Source: Polytrichum commune | Lineage: Eukaryota; Streptophyta; Polytrichopsida; Polytrichales; Polytrichaceae | Assembly (NCBI GenBank): GCA_950295325.1 | Contig: OX485809.1 | Span: 18,228,001-18,292,000, forward strand | Direction: 5' to 3' | Length of the DNA stretch: 64,000 nucleotides | In this document: piece after piece, positions 22,136 through 32,005 of the stretch | How the letters are laid out: each line of letters opens with the position of its first letter | How positions within the stretch are numbered: the first letter of the stretch is position 1 | Program-made: the position numbers and the translations under genes | Notes under the pieces: generated by a model | What the model saw: only the letters and a program-made list of their open reading frames with translations | The model's database searches: none | Told to the model about the DNA's origin: nothing

Positions 22136-23476
22136 TATTCTCAAGCACCTTTGATTAGAACTCCAAAGGATAAAACAATTGTGGAAAATAATGTTGTACC
22201 AACAACAATTCCTGAGAAGGCTCATGTTCCATCACCATCTGTTGTCATCAACCCTCCAGTTTTCAACCACACGCCTATCTTACCCACTAATATTCTTCAA
22301 CCCCATCTAAAAACCATTGCAAGGAGAGAAAGACCTAAGGTTAAGCCAACATCATCACGATCATCTCGGATGATGATGTTATCTAAAGACCTTAAACCCT
22401 ATGATATCATGGAGGATTTAGATAAAATACAACCAACGATAACAATGAAACAATTGTTGGCTGTTACACCACAGTGTCGTAGTTCCTTAAGTTCCTCCAT
22501 GATACGTAGAAGGCCTAAACCAGCAACAGTACATGACATTACTTTAAGTAGAGACCCAGGAGCCCCAACAGTTGATGTTATCATAGGAGGTGCTCTTATA
22601 CCAGGATTTCAAATTGACACAGGATCAAGTGTCAATCTGATGAATGTTGAAACCATGAATGAGTTAGGGATATCGAATGTAGTCTCTACCACAATCATAT
22701 TAAAAATGGCAGACAGCAGTCGAGTGAAACCCCTAGGAGTTTTGGAACAAATTCCAACTCTCGTAGCTAGTATTGAGTATAAGATTGATTATGTCGTTTT
22801 TAAGACAATGGACGGTGTACAGTCTTATCCAGGTCTTCTTGGACGCACATGGTTACTAGATGCACAAGCCAAAGAAGACTGGGGAAAGGGTACACTGACC
22901 ATTGGAAGTGGGTTAAAGAAAATAATTCTACCTTTATTTCCTACCCAATATCATGGTGAAACACAAGATGAGGAAACTGAGTTCACCAGTGATGATGGTT
23001 ATGAAACAGAGAAAGAGACTACTGTGAGTGAATCCATACATCGGGTAAACGACAAACCGTTTCAATATGCTCCAGTGGGTATGGGAGAATATTTCTATGC
23101 ATTAGGTGATGGAGATTCTGATGACGCTATCTTAGCATGGCAGAATACTTTACCTGTTAACAGGATTGGCGACACAAGGACACATGATTTAGACCGACTA
23201 AAACTAGTTTACAATGTGCAAGAAGAAACCCAACCCAAAATACTAGTTAAAGATGAGTTGGCTAAGAAATGGGAGTCTACCATGTTTGAGTCTGACCAAC
23301 CTGTAAAAAATTACGTGGTTAAAAATGTGTGTAAGGATATGAACTTGAGTGATGATGACACGCCTCGTGTGATCAAAGTCTATGAGAAAATCACGGGTGA
23401 TGAGTGGAAATTTTGGAGAGACTTCTTTAAAAAGAACATTAAAGTCTTTGCATGGACGTATAAAAATTTGAGATGA
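22136..23476 (+). CDS. gypsy aspartic protease region
   Basis: Open frame continuing in phase from Gag beyond one TAA. It lacks a convincing ATG start (the first plausible codon is a TTG near 22151), so expression would need readthrough or another mechanism. The retropepsin active site D-T-G-S-S is at 22616 (about residue 156), followed by the usual hydrophobic flap region and GLLGRTWL. The C-terminal half is acidic and leads into the segment that precedes RT (FKKNIKVFAWTY). The frame ends in TGA at 23474-23476, again in phase with the downstream RT. At that place related elements have a glycine codon, so a GGA-to-TGA change is likely. Role: maturation of Gag-Pol. Confidence 0.88.
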   Translation, partial: YSQAPLIRTPKDKTIVENNVVPTTIPEKAHVPSPSVVINPPVFNHTPILPTNILQPHLKTIARRERPKVKPTSSRSSRMMMLSKDLKPYDIMEDLDKIQPTITMKQLLAVTPQCRSSLSSSMIRRRPKPATVHDITLSRDPGAPTVDVIIGGALIPGFQIDTGSSVNLMNVETMNELGISNVVSTTIILKMADSSRVKPLGVLEQIPTLVASIEYKIDYVVFKTMDGVQSYPGLLGRTWLLDAQAKEDWGKGTLTIGSGLKKIILPLFPTQYHGETQDEETEFTSDDGYETEKETTVSESIHRVNDKPFQYAPVGMGEYFYALGDGDSDDAILAWQNTLPVNRIGDTRTHDLDRLKLVYNVQEETQPKILVKDELAKKWESTMFESDQPVKNYVVKNVCKDMNLSDDDTPRVIKVYEKITGDEWKFWRDFFKKNIKVFAWTYKNLR

Positions 23477-26113
23477 GTACCCCCGGAGATTTGTGAGCAT
23501 AAGATTGTATTAGAGGAGGGAACAAATCATGTCCGACAAAGACAATACAAAATGAATCCGAAATATTCCTTATTGGTCAAGGAAGAGGTTGACAAATTGT
23601 TGGAAATCGGTATTATTTATCCAGTCTCGTATAGTGAGTGGGTATCACCCATAGTCGTAGTGCCCAAGAAAAATAGTAAACTACGAATATGTGTGGACTA
23701 TCGGAAGTTGAATAGTGTCACGAGGAAAGACTATTTTCCTCTTCCCTTTACTGATAGTATGTTAGACGGAGTGGTAGGTTATGATTGTTATTCCTTTATG
23801 GATGGGTTCTCAGGATACAACCAAATTTCAATATATCCACCCCACCGTCCCCTAACTGCTTTTACCACACCTTGGGGCATATTTGCATACGCTCGTATGC
23901 CATTTGGTATGTGTAACTCCCCTGGAACTTTCTCCAGATTAGGAGTTAACACATTTCAGAAATATCTCCATCGTACGATGGAAGTCTTTTTGGATGACTT
24001 TGCAGTTTATAGCACTAAAGAGAAACATGCCCTACACCTTCAAGAATGTTTCGATGAGTGTATGAAAGTCGGGATTTCTATCAATACGGCTAAGTCAGTA
24101 TTCCTAGTACCCTTTGGCAGGTTAGTAGGCCATATAATATCTAAGCAAGGAGTTGTCACCGACCTAGAGAAAATTGCAATTATTGCTTCATTGCCTGTAC
24201 CTACCACAGTTTCAAAAGTCAAGGGATTCTTAGGACACACAGGCTATTATCGTCGTTTCATTTTTCGTTATTCCGTCATTGCCATGCCACTGACTGAATT
24301 GCTAAAAAGAACCGATACCCCTCCTGTGTGGACTCAAGCATGTACGGAAGCCTTTAACACTCTTAAAAAGAAATTAATTTCTGCTCCAATATTAGTTGCT
24401 CCTAATTGGGAAAAGAATTTCGAAGTATATGTGGATGCGTCAAATGTAGCGGTTGGAGCCGTCCTAAGTCAAAAGGATGAGAAAGGTCACGATCACCCCA
24501 TATACTTTGCTAGTCGTCAGCTAGTCCAAGCCGAGCGTAACTATACAGTCACGGAGAGGGAAGCCTTAGGAATGATCTTCTCAGTACAAAAATTCAAACA
24601 TTATCTATTAGGGTATAAGTTCGTATTCCACGTAGATCATGATGCCCTAAAATACATGATAAACAAACCCCAATTGAGTGGAAGGATAGCTAGATGGGTT
24701 TTATTGCTTCAAGAGTTCAATTTTACCATACAAGTTCGACCTGGTAATAGTCATGCTAATGCAGACCACTTATCACGGTTAAGCGACGCGTTAGGAACAG
24801 AGCCCATTGATGACTCCTTCCCCGATGCTGATATGTTTTTCATTGACAAGGTGTCTCCTGAATATGCTGAGGTAATTAATTACTTACAAACCAACACATT
24901 TCTTGAAGGACTCTCTAAGAAACAACAACAGCGGTTAATATTTAAAGTTGCTCCATATTCTATCATTGCCGACACGTTGTATAAAAAGGGCAAAGATGGT
25001 GTATTGAGACGTTGTATTATGAGTTCGGAAATACCCTTAATTCTTCAAGGATGTCATAATGACCCCGCAAGAGGTCATTTTGCGGGTAACGTCACTGCTA
25101 GAAAGGTTTTACAGGCAGGGTATTGGTGGCCCACTTTGTTCAATGATTGTGTCACCTATGCCAGACAGTGCGACGTATGTCAAAGAGTTGGCAAACCTAC
25201 AGACACGTCAGCCATGCCTTTACACCCTATCTTGGCCCTTGCACCCTTTGAAAAATGGGGAATAGATTTCGTTGGTCCTATCAACCCTCCTAGTAAGAGT
25301 GGACGTCATCGTTACATTTTAGTTGCCACAGATTACGCCACCAAATGGGCTGAGGCTGAAGCCACCAAACGTGATGATAAAGAAACAGTTGCCAAATTTC
25401 TTAAAACTAATATCTTCTCACGTTTTGGTTGCCCACGAGAGTTAATTAGTGATAGAGGCACTCATTTTGTTAATGATGTCATTGAATTGTTAACCGCAAG
25501 ATATAAAATCAAACATAGACTCACTACTCCATACCACCCACGAGCAAATGGCCAAACTGAGAAAACAAATGGTATCTTGTGCAAGATTATTACCAAAACA
25601 GTCCAAGGGTCTATGGTTGATTGGGATGCTAAATTATTGGATGCCTTATGGACATATCGTACAGCCTATAAAGTAACTACCAAATTTACACCCTTCCAAC
25701 TTGTTTACGGCCAAGAGGCTATTCTCCCTATTGAATTAGAGTTACCATCGTTACGTATAGCCCTTGACGAACGGTTAGATGAACCGGAATCTCTACGTGA
25801 TCGTATTGCCATGCTAGAGAGATTGGACGAAATACGCGGTCAGGCTTACCTTAACACCGCCGCAACTCAAAAGTGGCGTAAATCCTATTATGATAGCAAG
25901 ATGAAAACTAAAATCATTAAGAATAATGATTTAGTTTTATTATACGATAGTCGATTTCAAAAGTTTCCGGGTAAATTTAAAATTCGTTGGCAAGGTCCTT
26001 ATAAAGTTATTAAAGCCCACGACAATGGTTCGTGCGATCTTGAAGATTTTCAAGGAAACCCTCTAGCCACCCGTATTAACGGTAATCGTTTGAAACTTTA
26101 TTGTGCTAACTGA
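23477..26113 (+). CDS. pol: gypsy reverse transcriptase - RNase H - integrase
   Basis: Same frame as gag and protease after a single TGA; the first ATG is at 23552 (853 codons from there). Reverse transcriptase: conserved CVDYRKLN, FMDGFSGYNQI and catalytic F-L-D-D (D148, D149; the YxDD box). RNase H: D295 in YVDAS, E337 in TEREALGM, and HVDHDALKYM. Integrase: zinc site H502, H509, C540, C543; catalytic D572 (GIDFVGP), D634 (SDRGTHF) and E670 (GQTEKTNG), with 35 residues between the last two. The tail contains WQGPYKV and ends in NGNRLKLYCAN with no chromodomain. All catalytic residues are present, so apart from the upstream stops the enzyme looks functional. Confidence 0.95.
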   Translation, partial: VPPEICEHKIVLEEGTNHVRQRQYKMNPKYSLLVKEEVDKLLEIGIIYPVSYSEWVSPIVVVPKKNSKLRICVDYRKLNSVTRKDYFPLPFTDSMLDGVVGYDCYSFMDGFSGYNQISIYPPHRPLTAFTTPWGIFAYARMPFGMCNSPGTFSRLGVNTFQKYLHRTMEVFLDDFAVYSTKEKHALHLQECFDECMKVGISINTAKSVFLVPFGRLVGHIISKQGVVTDLEKIAIIASLPVPTTVSKVKGFLGHTGYYRRFIFRYSVIAMPLTELLKRTDTPPVWTQACTEAFNTLKKKLISAPILVAPNWEKNFEVYVDASNVAVGAVLSQKDEKGHDHPIYFASRQLVQAERNYTVTEREALGMIFSVQKFKHYLLGYKFVFHVDHDALKYMINKPQLSGRIARWVLLLQEFNFTIQVRPGNSHANADHLSRLSDALGTEPIDDSFPDADMFFIDKVSPEYAEVINYLQTNTFLEGLSKKQQQRLIFKVAPYSIIADTLYKKGKDGVLRRCIMSSEIPLILQGCHNDPARGHFAGNVTARKVLQAGYWWPTLFNDCVTYARQCDVCQRVGKPTDTSAMPLHPILALAPFEKWGIDFVGPINPPSKSGRHRYILVATDYATKWAEAEATKRDDKETVAKFLKTNIFSRFGCPRELISDRGTHFVNDVIELLTARYKIKHRLTTPYHPRANGQTEKTNGILCKIITKTVQGSMVDWDAKLLDALWTYRTAYKVTTKFTPFQLVYGQEAILPIELELPSLRIALDERLDEPESLRDRIAMLERLDEIRGQAYLNTAATQKWRKSYYDSKMKTKIIKNNDLVLLYDSRFQKFPGKFKIRWQGPYKVIKAHDNGSCDLEDFQGNPLATRINGNRLKLYCAN

Positions 26114-26835
26114 GGACAGTTAGTATGATTATTAGGGGGGGGGGGTAGTTAGTAGGTTAGAATCAATTAATTAAGAATCATTCAATTACCTTGTTAAAAT
26201 TAATTCTTACGCGTGATTAGATCTTTAGATCCTCGGTATGATAAGCAAACGAACGAAGAGTCATGATAAGAAGAATTTTTATGAGATATCGAACGAAGAG
26301 AGTCCATAATAACTTGATGACTTTTGAGGAATCATGATAATTAAAGTTTGAAAGAATGAACGAGGGTCGGAATTTTAAAATTTAGTGATGAAATGTGTAA
26401 AGAGAAGTTTTAATTTTGATTAATGAGCCTAAGGGTTTTAGAAGTATATAACCATAATTTATTTTTTATTTTTTAAAAAAAAAATTAGATTATTTTTTTA
26501 ACGGACTATAGTCTAGGTTGAGGCATTTGAGTCTGAGAGGACTGATAAGCCAAGGATATAAGTTATAATTAGATGTTGTATGATGTGATGTGATAGGGGA
26601 TACCCCATTATTAAAATTTGAAGCTTTCATGAGTTAAAGGACAAATCTTGATCATTAAAAGGGCTATAGTCATGTTGTTAAGTGCTTAACCACTTCTCTT
26701 AATCATGAACCACCAACCATATCCATGGCGGCGCAGTCTCATCGAAGCTATCAAGAGAGACAGGCAATCATACTATAGTCTAAAGCAGGGCAAGAATTCG
26801 GCAAGTGTGGTTATCAGGAGAGAGTGTTCGCAAGC
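26114..26835 (+). other. gypsy spacer after pol
   Basis: Non-coding. Contains an 11-base G run at about 26140 that could act as a second polypurine tract, and CTATAGTC motifs at 26506, 26664 and 26773. Confidence 0.6.
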
Positions 26836-27170
26836 CTCGGGGGGGGGTAGTCATTGGTTGGAGTAGCAATATACGTGCGAACAAATGATAGGGTATTTAA
26901 AAAACATGGGGGCTAAAAATTATAAATGGACTTAAGAGTAATATAGGGTATCAAAAATGGCACTGGACATCTTTAAAGTACTATAGGGTATGGAATAATA
27001 GGTAATTTGGAATTATAAGTAATGCAAGCCATTTTTCTATTAACCCAAAGTAGAAATTTACATAATGATAGCATGTGGAAAAAAGAAGAGAATTGAAAGT
27101 AATACCCCCCTATAAAATAGTGGTTGTTCGCACCTATATCCTTAATTTTTAACACAGTGCCCCCCCCGAG
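26836..27170. mobile_element. hAT-type MITE with poly-G ends inside the gypsy element
   Basis: 335 bp with inverted ends CTCGGGGGGGGG and, on the right, CCCCCCCCGAG. A perfect 8-bp target duplication, TCGCAAGC, lies at 26828-26835 and 27171-27178. Behind each end is a second inverted word, GTGCGAACAA. Non-coding. Confidence 0.85.
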
Positions 27171-27342
27171 TCGCAAGCTAGGTTGTTGTTTTCATCGCAG
27201 GGTTAGTGAGAGTTACACATTGTCTTTGCGGGTGAGTCTGAGATCTTACAAGCTTGAGAGAATTGTGATTTCGAGAGAGAGTCAGGTTGGTTGAGTAATT
27301 CCACAAGCGGAGATTGTAAGAGTCAGGCTATAGTCTGTCGAG

Positions 27343-30231
27343 ATGGCTGAGTCAAGCACGAAGAAACGCAAGAGAGGCAGTGTAGCAGTGGAACCCCTGA
27401 CCTTTCAAGAGTTTTCCCCACCAGTGTTAGAGCAGATGGAAAAGAGGAAAGATCAATTGAAAGTTGCAGGGTTGTGGGATTTTCTGTTTAAACTCGAAAT
27501 TGCATGGCCTTGGCAAACTGACTTGTCTGAGTTTTTAGAGTCAGCATGGCAGAGTGACTTCCGAGAGATCAGAGTGCGGAGTCAGAGTGTGAGTTTCTCA
27601 ATTGAGGCCATAGCCAATGTCACAGCACTACCTGCAGAAGAGGGTCAACCCCTGACAAACTCTGAGTTACCTATCAATGCCAGAGAGTGGGAGATAGTTT
27701 TTGAGGGGGGAGCCCAAGCTTTTGATGATGAGGCCAATGGATGGGAGATTGAGAAGGCAATAACCCCTTGGAAGGAGTGGTTGTATATCATTAGGCAGCG
27801 CATTGAGTTAGGAGCAGACTATAGTCGTATGGAACATTGTGTAGTGTGTGCAGCTCTCACTGCCATGATGAGAGGAGCGAGGTATAATTGGGCAGAAGAG
27901 TTGCACAGGAGAATTCGAGAAGAAGTGGAGACGAAGCAAAACTTGAGGTCAGTCCCTTTACTTTGTGCTGGATATCTAGGGTTGTTGAGTCAATATTCCA
28001 TAGTTGTGAGCCCTACCAGTGCATTTAGGTCAGTGCCACCTTTTTTGAGGAGATCCAAAGAGCTTAGTTTATCTCCATCCCCTGTCAGAAGAGATATTCA
28101 CGTTTTGAGTCCAGAACCCCCTGTGATCAGAGAGGAGAGTATTGAGCTTCATGGGGAGTTTGTAGGATTGGTGGGACCCAGTGAGGATTTTATGGCTCTG
28201 CCACGTTTTTTACCTCCCTCTCCACCCTTTCCAGACTATAGTCAGGTCCTAGAGACTACCACTGAATTGTTAGCCTTGAGGAAAGAGTTGGAAGAAGCTA
28301 AGGCTTTGTGTCAGCTGAAGGAGGAGGAGATAGATAGGGTCAGAAGGGAAGAAATTCAAGTTCGCCAGACTAACCTAGAGCTGCAACAAGAGTTGACCCA
28401 GGAAAGAAAAACAAGGGAGAAGGTTGAGTTGGAAAAGAAGGAGTGGCATAGTAAGTGTGAGGCAGTTTTCACTGAGTTCACCCGAGTGATGAGTGAGAAA
28501 GTGAAAATTGAAAAAGAGACTATAGTCCTGGTTAAAGAAAAAGATGAGTGGCAGTCACTCAAGGAGAGGCAAGAGAGGGCTATTGTCAGTAAGTCCAGAG
28601 AGAATCAGGAGCTGAAGAGGCAAATTGGTCAGTGTCTCTCCAATGAACAACAAAGGATTCAGGCCCTACAACAAGTACATGACTTAAAGGCCAGCGAAGA
28701 ACAACAAAAGATAGAGCTGGAAGGATTGAGGAAGAGGACCGAGAGCCTAAAAGCAGGCATCTGGGCTATAGACAGTGTGAGCCCACCTTTCAAATCCTTA
28801 TTTAAGAATTTTGAGTTTCAGAGAGACATTTTCTTTTTGATCCATAGTCTGAGAATGAAGCAAGTCCTGAGTGTGTCAGAGTTTGACAAACTTTGGGAGG
28901 AGGCTTTAACAGATGGTTGTGAGAATCTTCTAACAGAGATCTTAGTGAGAGGAGATTTGAGGGTGAGTGACCTATTTAGAGCCTTTCAAGCTATAGTTGA
29001 TTTAGGAGCTAGGGTTTACACCTACTACACTAATCTGGAGATTTCCTTGCAACAAAAAAGGCGTCAGACTGCATCCCTAGAGGAGAGACCAGCAACTAGA
29101 GAGGTTGATGTTCAATTTTGGAGCAATGCAGTAAACACAGCCATCGCCATTTGTCCTCCCACTTTGCTACAAAACTGGAAAATGGAACTGAGGAGAGTGT
29201 CAGCGAGTTTGGGTAATGACGATTTCCTTCAGAGAGTCATGGATGCTAGCTCTGAAAGACTGACTATAGTCAAAAAGGTGGACTTAGGTCCAAACCACTA
29301 CCAGTTCAAACATGACCAGCTTAGAGAGAGGATACAGAGGTTGAGTGAACAGTTGGAGCAACCAAAGTGGAAAGTACAAGTCAATTTGTCTAACCAGGTC
29401 AATTTTTTCCTACCCCCACCCAACTATGTTCACAGACCCTTGAGTACAACTATCAGATACAGAATTCCTTTGACTCACCAGTTTCTAGGAGATTATGAGT
29501 CCCTTTTTGATGAGGAGATAGAGCAACCCATTCCCAGCTGGAAAGCATTAGAGTGGATTTTGGAGGATGTGGGACAGTCTAGACATGTGAGCACTGATCC
29601 CCACCAGTCCCACGACAAAGTGTATCGACGAAGCTGTCACAGATGGAGCAGAGGACCACCATTGAGCGTCACAAACGACTTACGATTCTGCAATTGCCCA
29701 AGAAGGTATAAGTGGCCCCCCAATTCACTTTTGGATACTCTTGAATACAATTGGCCACTTATTCCAGGTTCTTTTGTGACTCCGCAAGCTTGTCATGAAG
29801 CTTATATGGAGTTTTCACATATTCATCGCCAACACCGCGACCCAGTGTGCTTTCGGGCAGCTGTATTTGCTGCAATTCTAGGCGCACTGTGCATGGAGCA
29901 TAACTTCACATACAATGTGAACCTTTTAAGTAAGGCTAACCGGGAAGTTTTGCTTTTTACCAAGTTGAGTTATCGATCTTCAAGATGGACCAGATACATC
30001 GAAGCCATGTGTGCCACATATTTCATCATCGGACCACATCATAGTCTCATCAACGAATTTGGAGCTACGCGCTTTGGAGTGGTCTCACGAGCACTACAAT
30101 ATCAACGAGAGGTGCAGAATGCGATTGTGCCTGAAGAGGAGATCATGGTACCTGGATTCGTTGCAGATTACGGCCCGTCTTCGCAACGCCCTTTCCACCA
30201 TGTACGAGGACATCACCGAGGTAGAGCTTGA
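27343..30231 (+). CDS. gypsy extra 3' ORF, 962 aa, unknown function
   Basis: ATG to TGA in the position where Athila-type elements carry an envelope-like ORF, but no signal peptide or membrane span is seen. A likely nuclear localisation signal, KKRKR, lies at residues 7-11. Residues ~35-230 (WDFLFKLEIAWPWQ, IRVRSQSVSFSIEAIANV, LPAEEG) loosely resemble the 'plant transposon protein' domains found in some Tat elements; this is a weak, remembered resemblance. Residues ~308-475 form a long charged coiled coil. The last ~200 residues (from about 755) are rich in Cys, His and aromatic residues, differ in composition, and end in a His/Arg-rich tail (RGHHRGRA). Four copies of GACTATAGTC lie in the coding DNA, in two different frames. 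The open length argues for selection. Confidence 0.8.
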   Translation: MAESSTKKRKRGSVAVEPLTFQEFSPPVLEQMEKRKDQLKVAGLWDFLFKLEIAWPWQTDLSEFLESAWQSDFREIRVRSQSVSFSIEAIANVTALPAEEGQPLTNSELPINAREWEIVFEGGAQAFDDEANGWEIEKAITPWKEWLYIIRQRIELGADYSRMEHCVVCAALTAMMRGARYNWAEELHRRIREEVETKQNLRSVPLLCAGYLGLLSQYSIVVSPTSAFRSVPPFLRRSKELSLSPSPVRRDIHVLSPEPPVIREESIELHGEFVGLVGPSEDFMALPRFLPPSPPFPDYSQVLETTTELLALRKELEEAKALCQLKEEEIDRVRREEIQVRQTNLELQQELTQERKTREKVELEKKEWHSKCEAVFTEFTRVMSEKVKIEKETIVLVKEKDEWQSLKERQERAIVSKSRENQELKRQIGQCLSNEQQRIQALQQVHDLKASEEQQKIELEGLRKRTESLKAGIWAIDSVSPPFKSLFKNFEFQRDIFFLIHSLRMKQVLSVSEFDKLWEEALTDGCENLLTEILVRGDLRVSDLFRAFQAIVDLGARVYTYYTNLEISLQQKRRQTASLEERPATREVDVQFWSNAVNTAIAICPPTLLQNWKMELRRVSASLGNDDFLQRVMDASSERLTIVKKVDLGPNHYQFKHDQLRERIQRLSEQLEQPKWKVQVNLSNQVNFFLPPPNYVHRPLSTTIRYRIPLTHQFLGDYESLFDEEIEQPIPSWKALEWILEDVGQSRHVSTDPHQSHDKVYRRSCHRWSRGPPLSVTNDLRFCNCPRRYKWPPNSLLDTLEYNWPLIPGSFVTPQACHEAYMEFSHIHRQHRDPVCFRAAVFAAILGALCMEHNFTYNVNLLSKANREVLLFTKLSYRSSRWTRYIEAMCATYFIIGPHHSLINEFGATRFGVVSRALQYQREVQNAIVPEEEIMVPGFVADYGPSSQRPFHHVRGHHRGRA

Positions 30232-30249
30232 TTCCTTTTACGGGACGTA

Positions 30250-30267
30250 AAAGAGTTAAGCAGGGGG
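30250..30267 (+). other. polypurine tract of the gypsy element
   Basis: AAAAGAGTTAAGCAGGGGG just before the 3' LTR; purine-rich, and the expected plus-strand primer site. Confidence 0.65.
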
Positions 30268-30270
30268 CTA

Positions 30271-32005
30271 TGTAGAGCAGATTTTTAGGCTATAGTCTGA
30301 ACGTAGGTTTTTTGAGCCAAGTTTTTGGACGAATGGATGGAAAAATCGGGCTATAGTCAGATGAAAGTACTTTTACAGTGGTTCTAGAAACCAAATGACC
30401 TCAAGAAGGAGTTGTAACCGCCTGAGAGATGAAGACGATAAGAGACTATCGGCCAAGAGAGAAGGCAGGCCATAATCAACGAGTGTTTTCAGGCTATAGT
30501 CTAGAGTAGTCGCTGATAAGCGAAGGATGAGTAGGATCGGCCAAATGCCGAGTGGAAAACTTAGCTTCAACTCTGTGATAGAGTGAAGTCTTGATACTGT
30601 AATCAATTGGAAAGTAAGTAAGTTATGTTGCGGAGTATGCAAGTGTATGGAAATAATGTCAGGATGTGCATGGAATGATTGAAGCAAGTGAGAGAATAGG
30701 AATGTAAGTGAGAGATTGAAGTCACAGAGTTGTTGATAAATTACGGAATTGATTGTGTGAAGAGAAGAGTAATGTGATGGAGCAAGCAGGAGCGTAAGTA
30801 TTTTGGAATACGAGTAGACACATCAAAGAAGGAATATATGAAAACAACAAAAGTCTGAGGAAGCAAAGCGAAAATGAAATAAGCAATGAAAGGAAGAATA
30901 AAATGTTGTAAGAGCGATAGGACTATAGTCTGCCAGAGCGCTATCGAAGGGGCGAGAATTGAGCGGAAAGTGAGAAGATAAACTTAATTAGCATCCCCAA
31001 GAGCCGCGAGGATTGTATTCTCTACCGAGGTAGAGAGAGGGAGAATCACAGGGTGAGAATTAGCGTTACGATGAAGAGCCGTAAAGACTATAGCCAGTAC
31101 AGGGAGTGAATCAGCGATCTGTGAGAAAGAAAGGAGGAAGGAGACCGAGAAGAGAACATGCCTGGATACACAATACTTGCAAGAAGTGAGGCCATGTTCA
31201 GTAATTAGGTGCAGTATGAGCCGGAGTGTAGTCCAATGATGAGAGTACAGATAGGCTAAGTTCTGATGAGATATAACTGTAGGCTGAGAAATGTACTATT
31301 CATCATGACATAGCATGTGAGATGACTGTAAGAGGTTGAGACAAGGAATTGAGAGATGAGTGATTGAGATTACCTACGTTATTAGCATGATTAACATATG
31401 GTTAACCGAGGCTTAAGCCAATATAGAATATAGTCCAGTGTGATTATTTTATTTTGAAGTGTGCAGAGATTGCAGGCCGGATTGGAATGGAAAATGGTTC
31501 ATGATTGAGATAAGTTATTAAATGAAGATTAATACGAATAAAATAATTAACGAATCCATTGTATTGAATGAGATAATTTGAGTTTGAATTGAAGATCTTG
31601 TGATGTTGTTTTATGGAAATCAAATGATACTAACCCCAATAGGATGAAAATCCATTGGATGACTATGGACCGGATACTCAAAGACAATAGTCCAAGGTTA
31701 CGAAATTTATGAGACTATAGTCCAAATTCACGACGGAAATAGGTCGAACCTTAGAGTGATAGTACCTACCTGAAAGATAGGACAGACAACACTCACTACC
31801 GAATTATCACATAAGAATTAATAAAGGAGAAAAAGGATGGGATAAATTAAGAGGGAAGGGAGTCAAGAGTGAGAATTACCCCATAATGTTATTGTGAACC
31901 TTAATCCAATGTGACATTAACCCTTATAGACACTATCTCAGTCTTCCTAGAGACTTTATTCCCTGGGTTTTGTTGTTTTTAAGCCCTAGCAGAAAACTTA
32001 CTACA
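30271..32005 (+). repeat. 3' LTR
   Basis: 1735 bp, apparently identical to the 5' LTR. Followed directly by TTTGG and the Tc1 transposase fragment. Confidence 0.97.

Larger units (their letters stand above)
17235..32005 (+). mobile_element. full-length Ty3/gypsy LTR retrotransposon
   Basis: 14,771-bp element with 1735-bp LTRs starting TG and ending CA. Order inside: PBS, two small ORFs, gag, protease, RT-RNase H-integrase, a spacer carrying a MITE, a 962-codon extra ORF, purine tract, 3' LTR. Integrase follows RT, so it is gypsy type. No chromodomain is seen after the integrase, and the tRNA-Asp type PBS fits the Athila/Tat (OTA) branch. The flanks GTTGG and TTTGG agree at 4 of 5 bases and, when collapsed, restore the Tc1 transposase reading. 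LTRs of equal length with no visible differences indicate a recent insertion. Two in-frame stops in gag-pro-pol mean this copy may not be autonomous. Confidence 0.97.

Noticed and set aside
20027-24240. Several minus-strand ORFs within gag-pol
   Set aside because: They are antisense shadows of well-supported element genes.
27343-30231. Envelope glycoprotein
   Set aside because: Position is env-like, but there is no signal peptide or transmembrane segment, and a nuclear signal and coiled coil are present instead.
17235-32005. Perfect 5-bp target duplication of the gypsy element
   Set aside because: The flanks GTTGG and TTTGG differ at one base; the insertion is supported instead by continuity of the Tc1 transposase across it.
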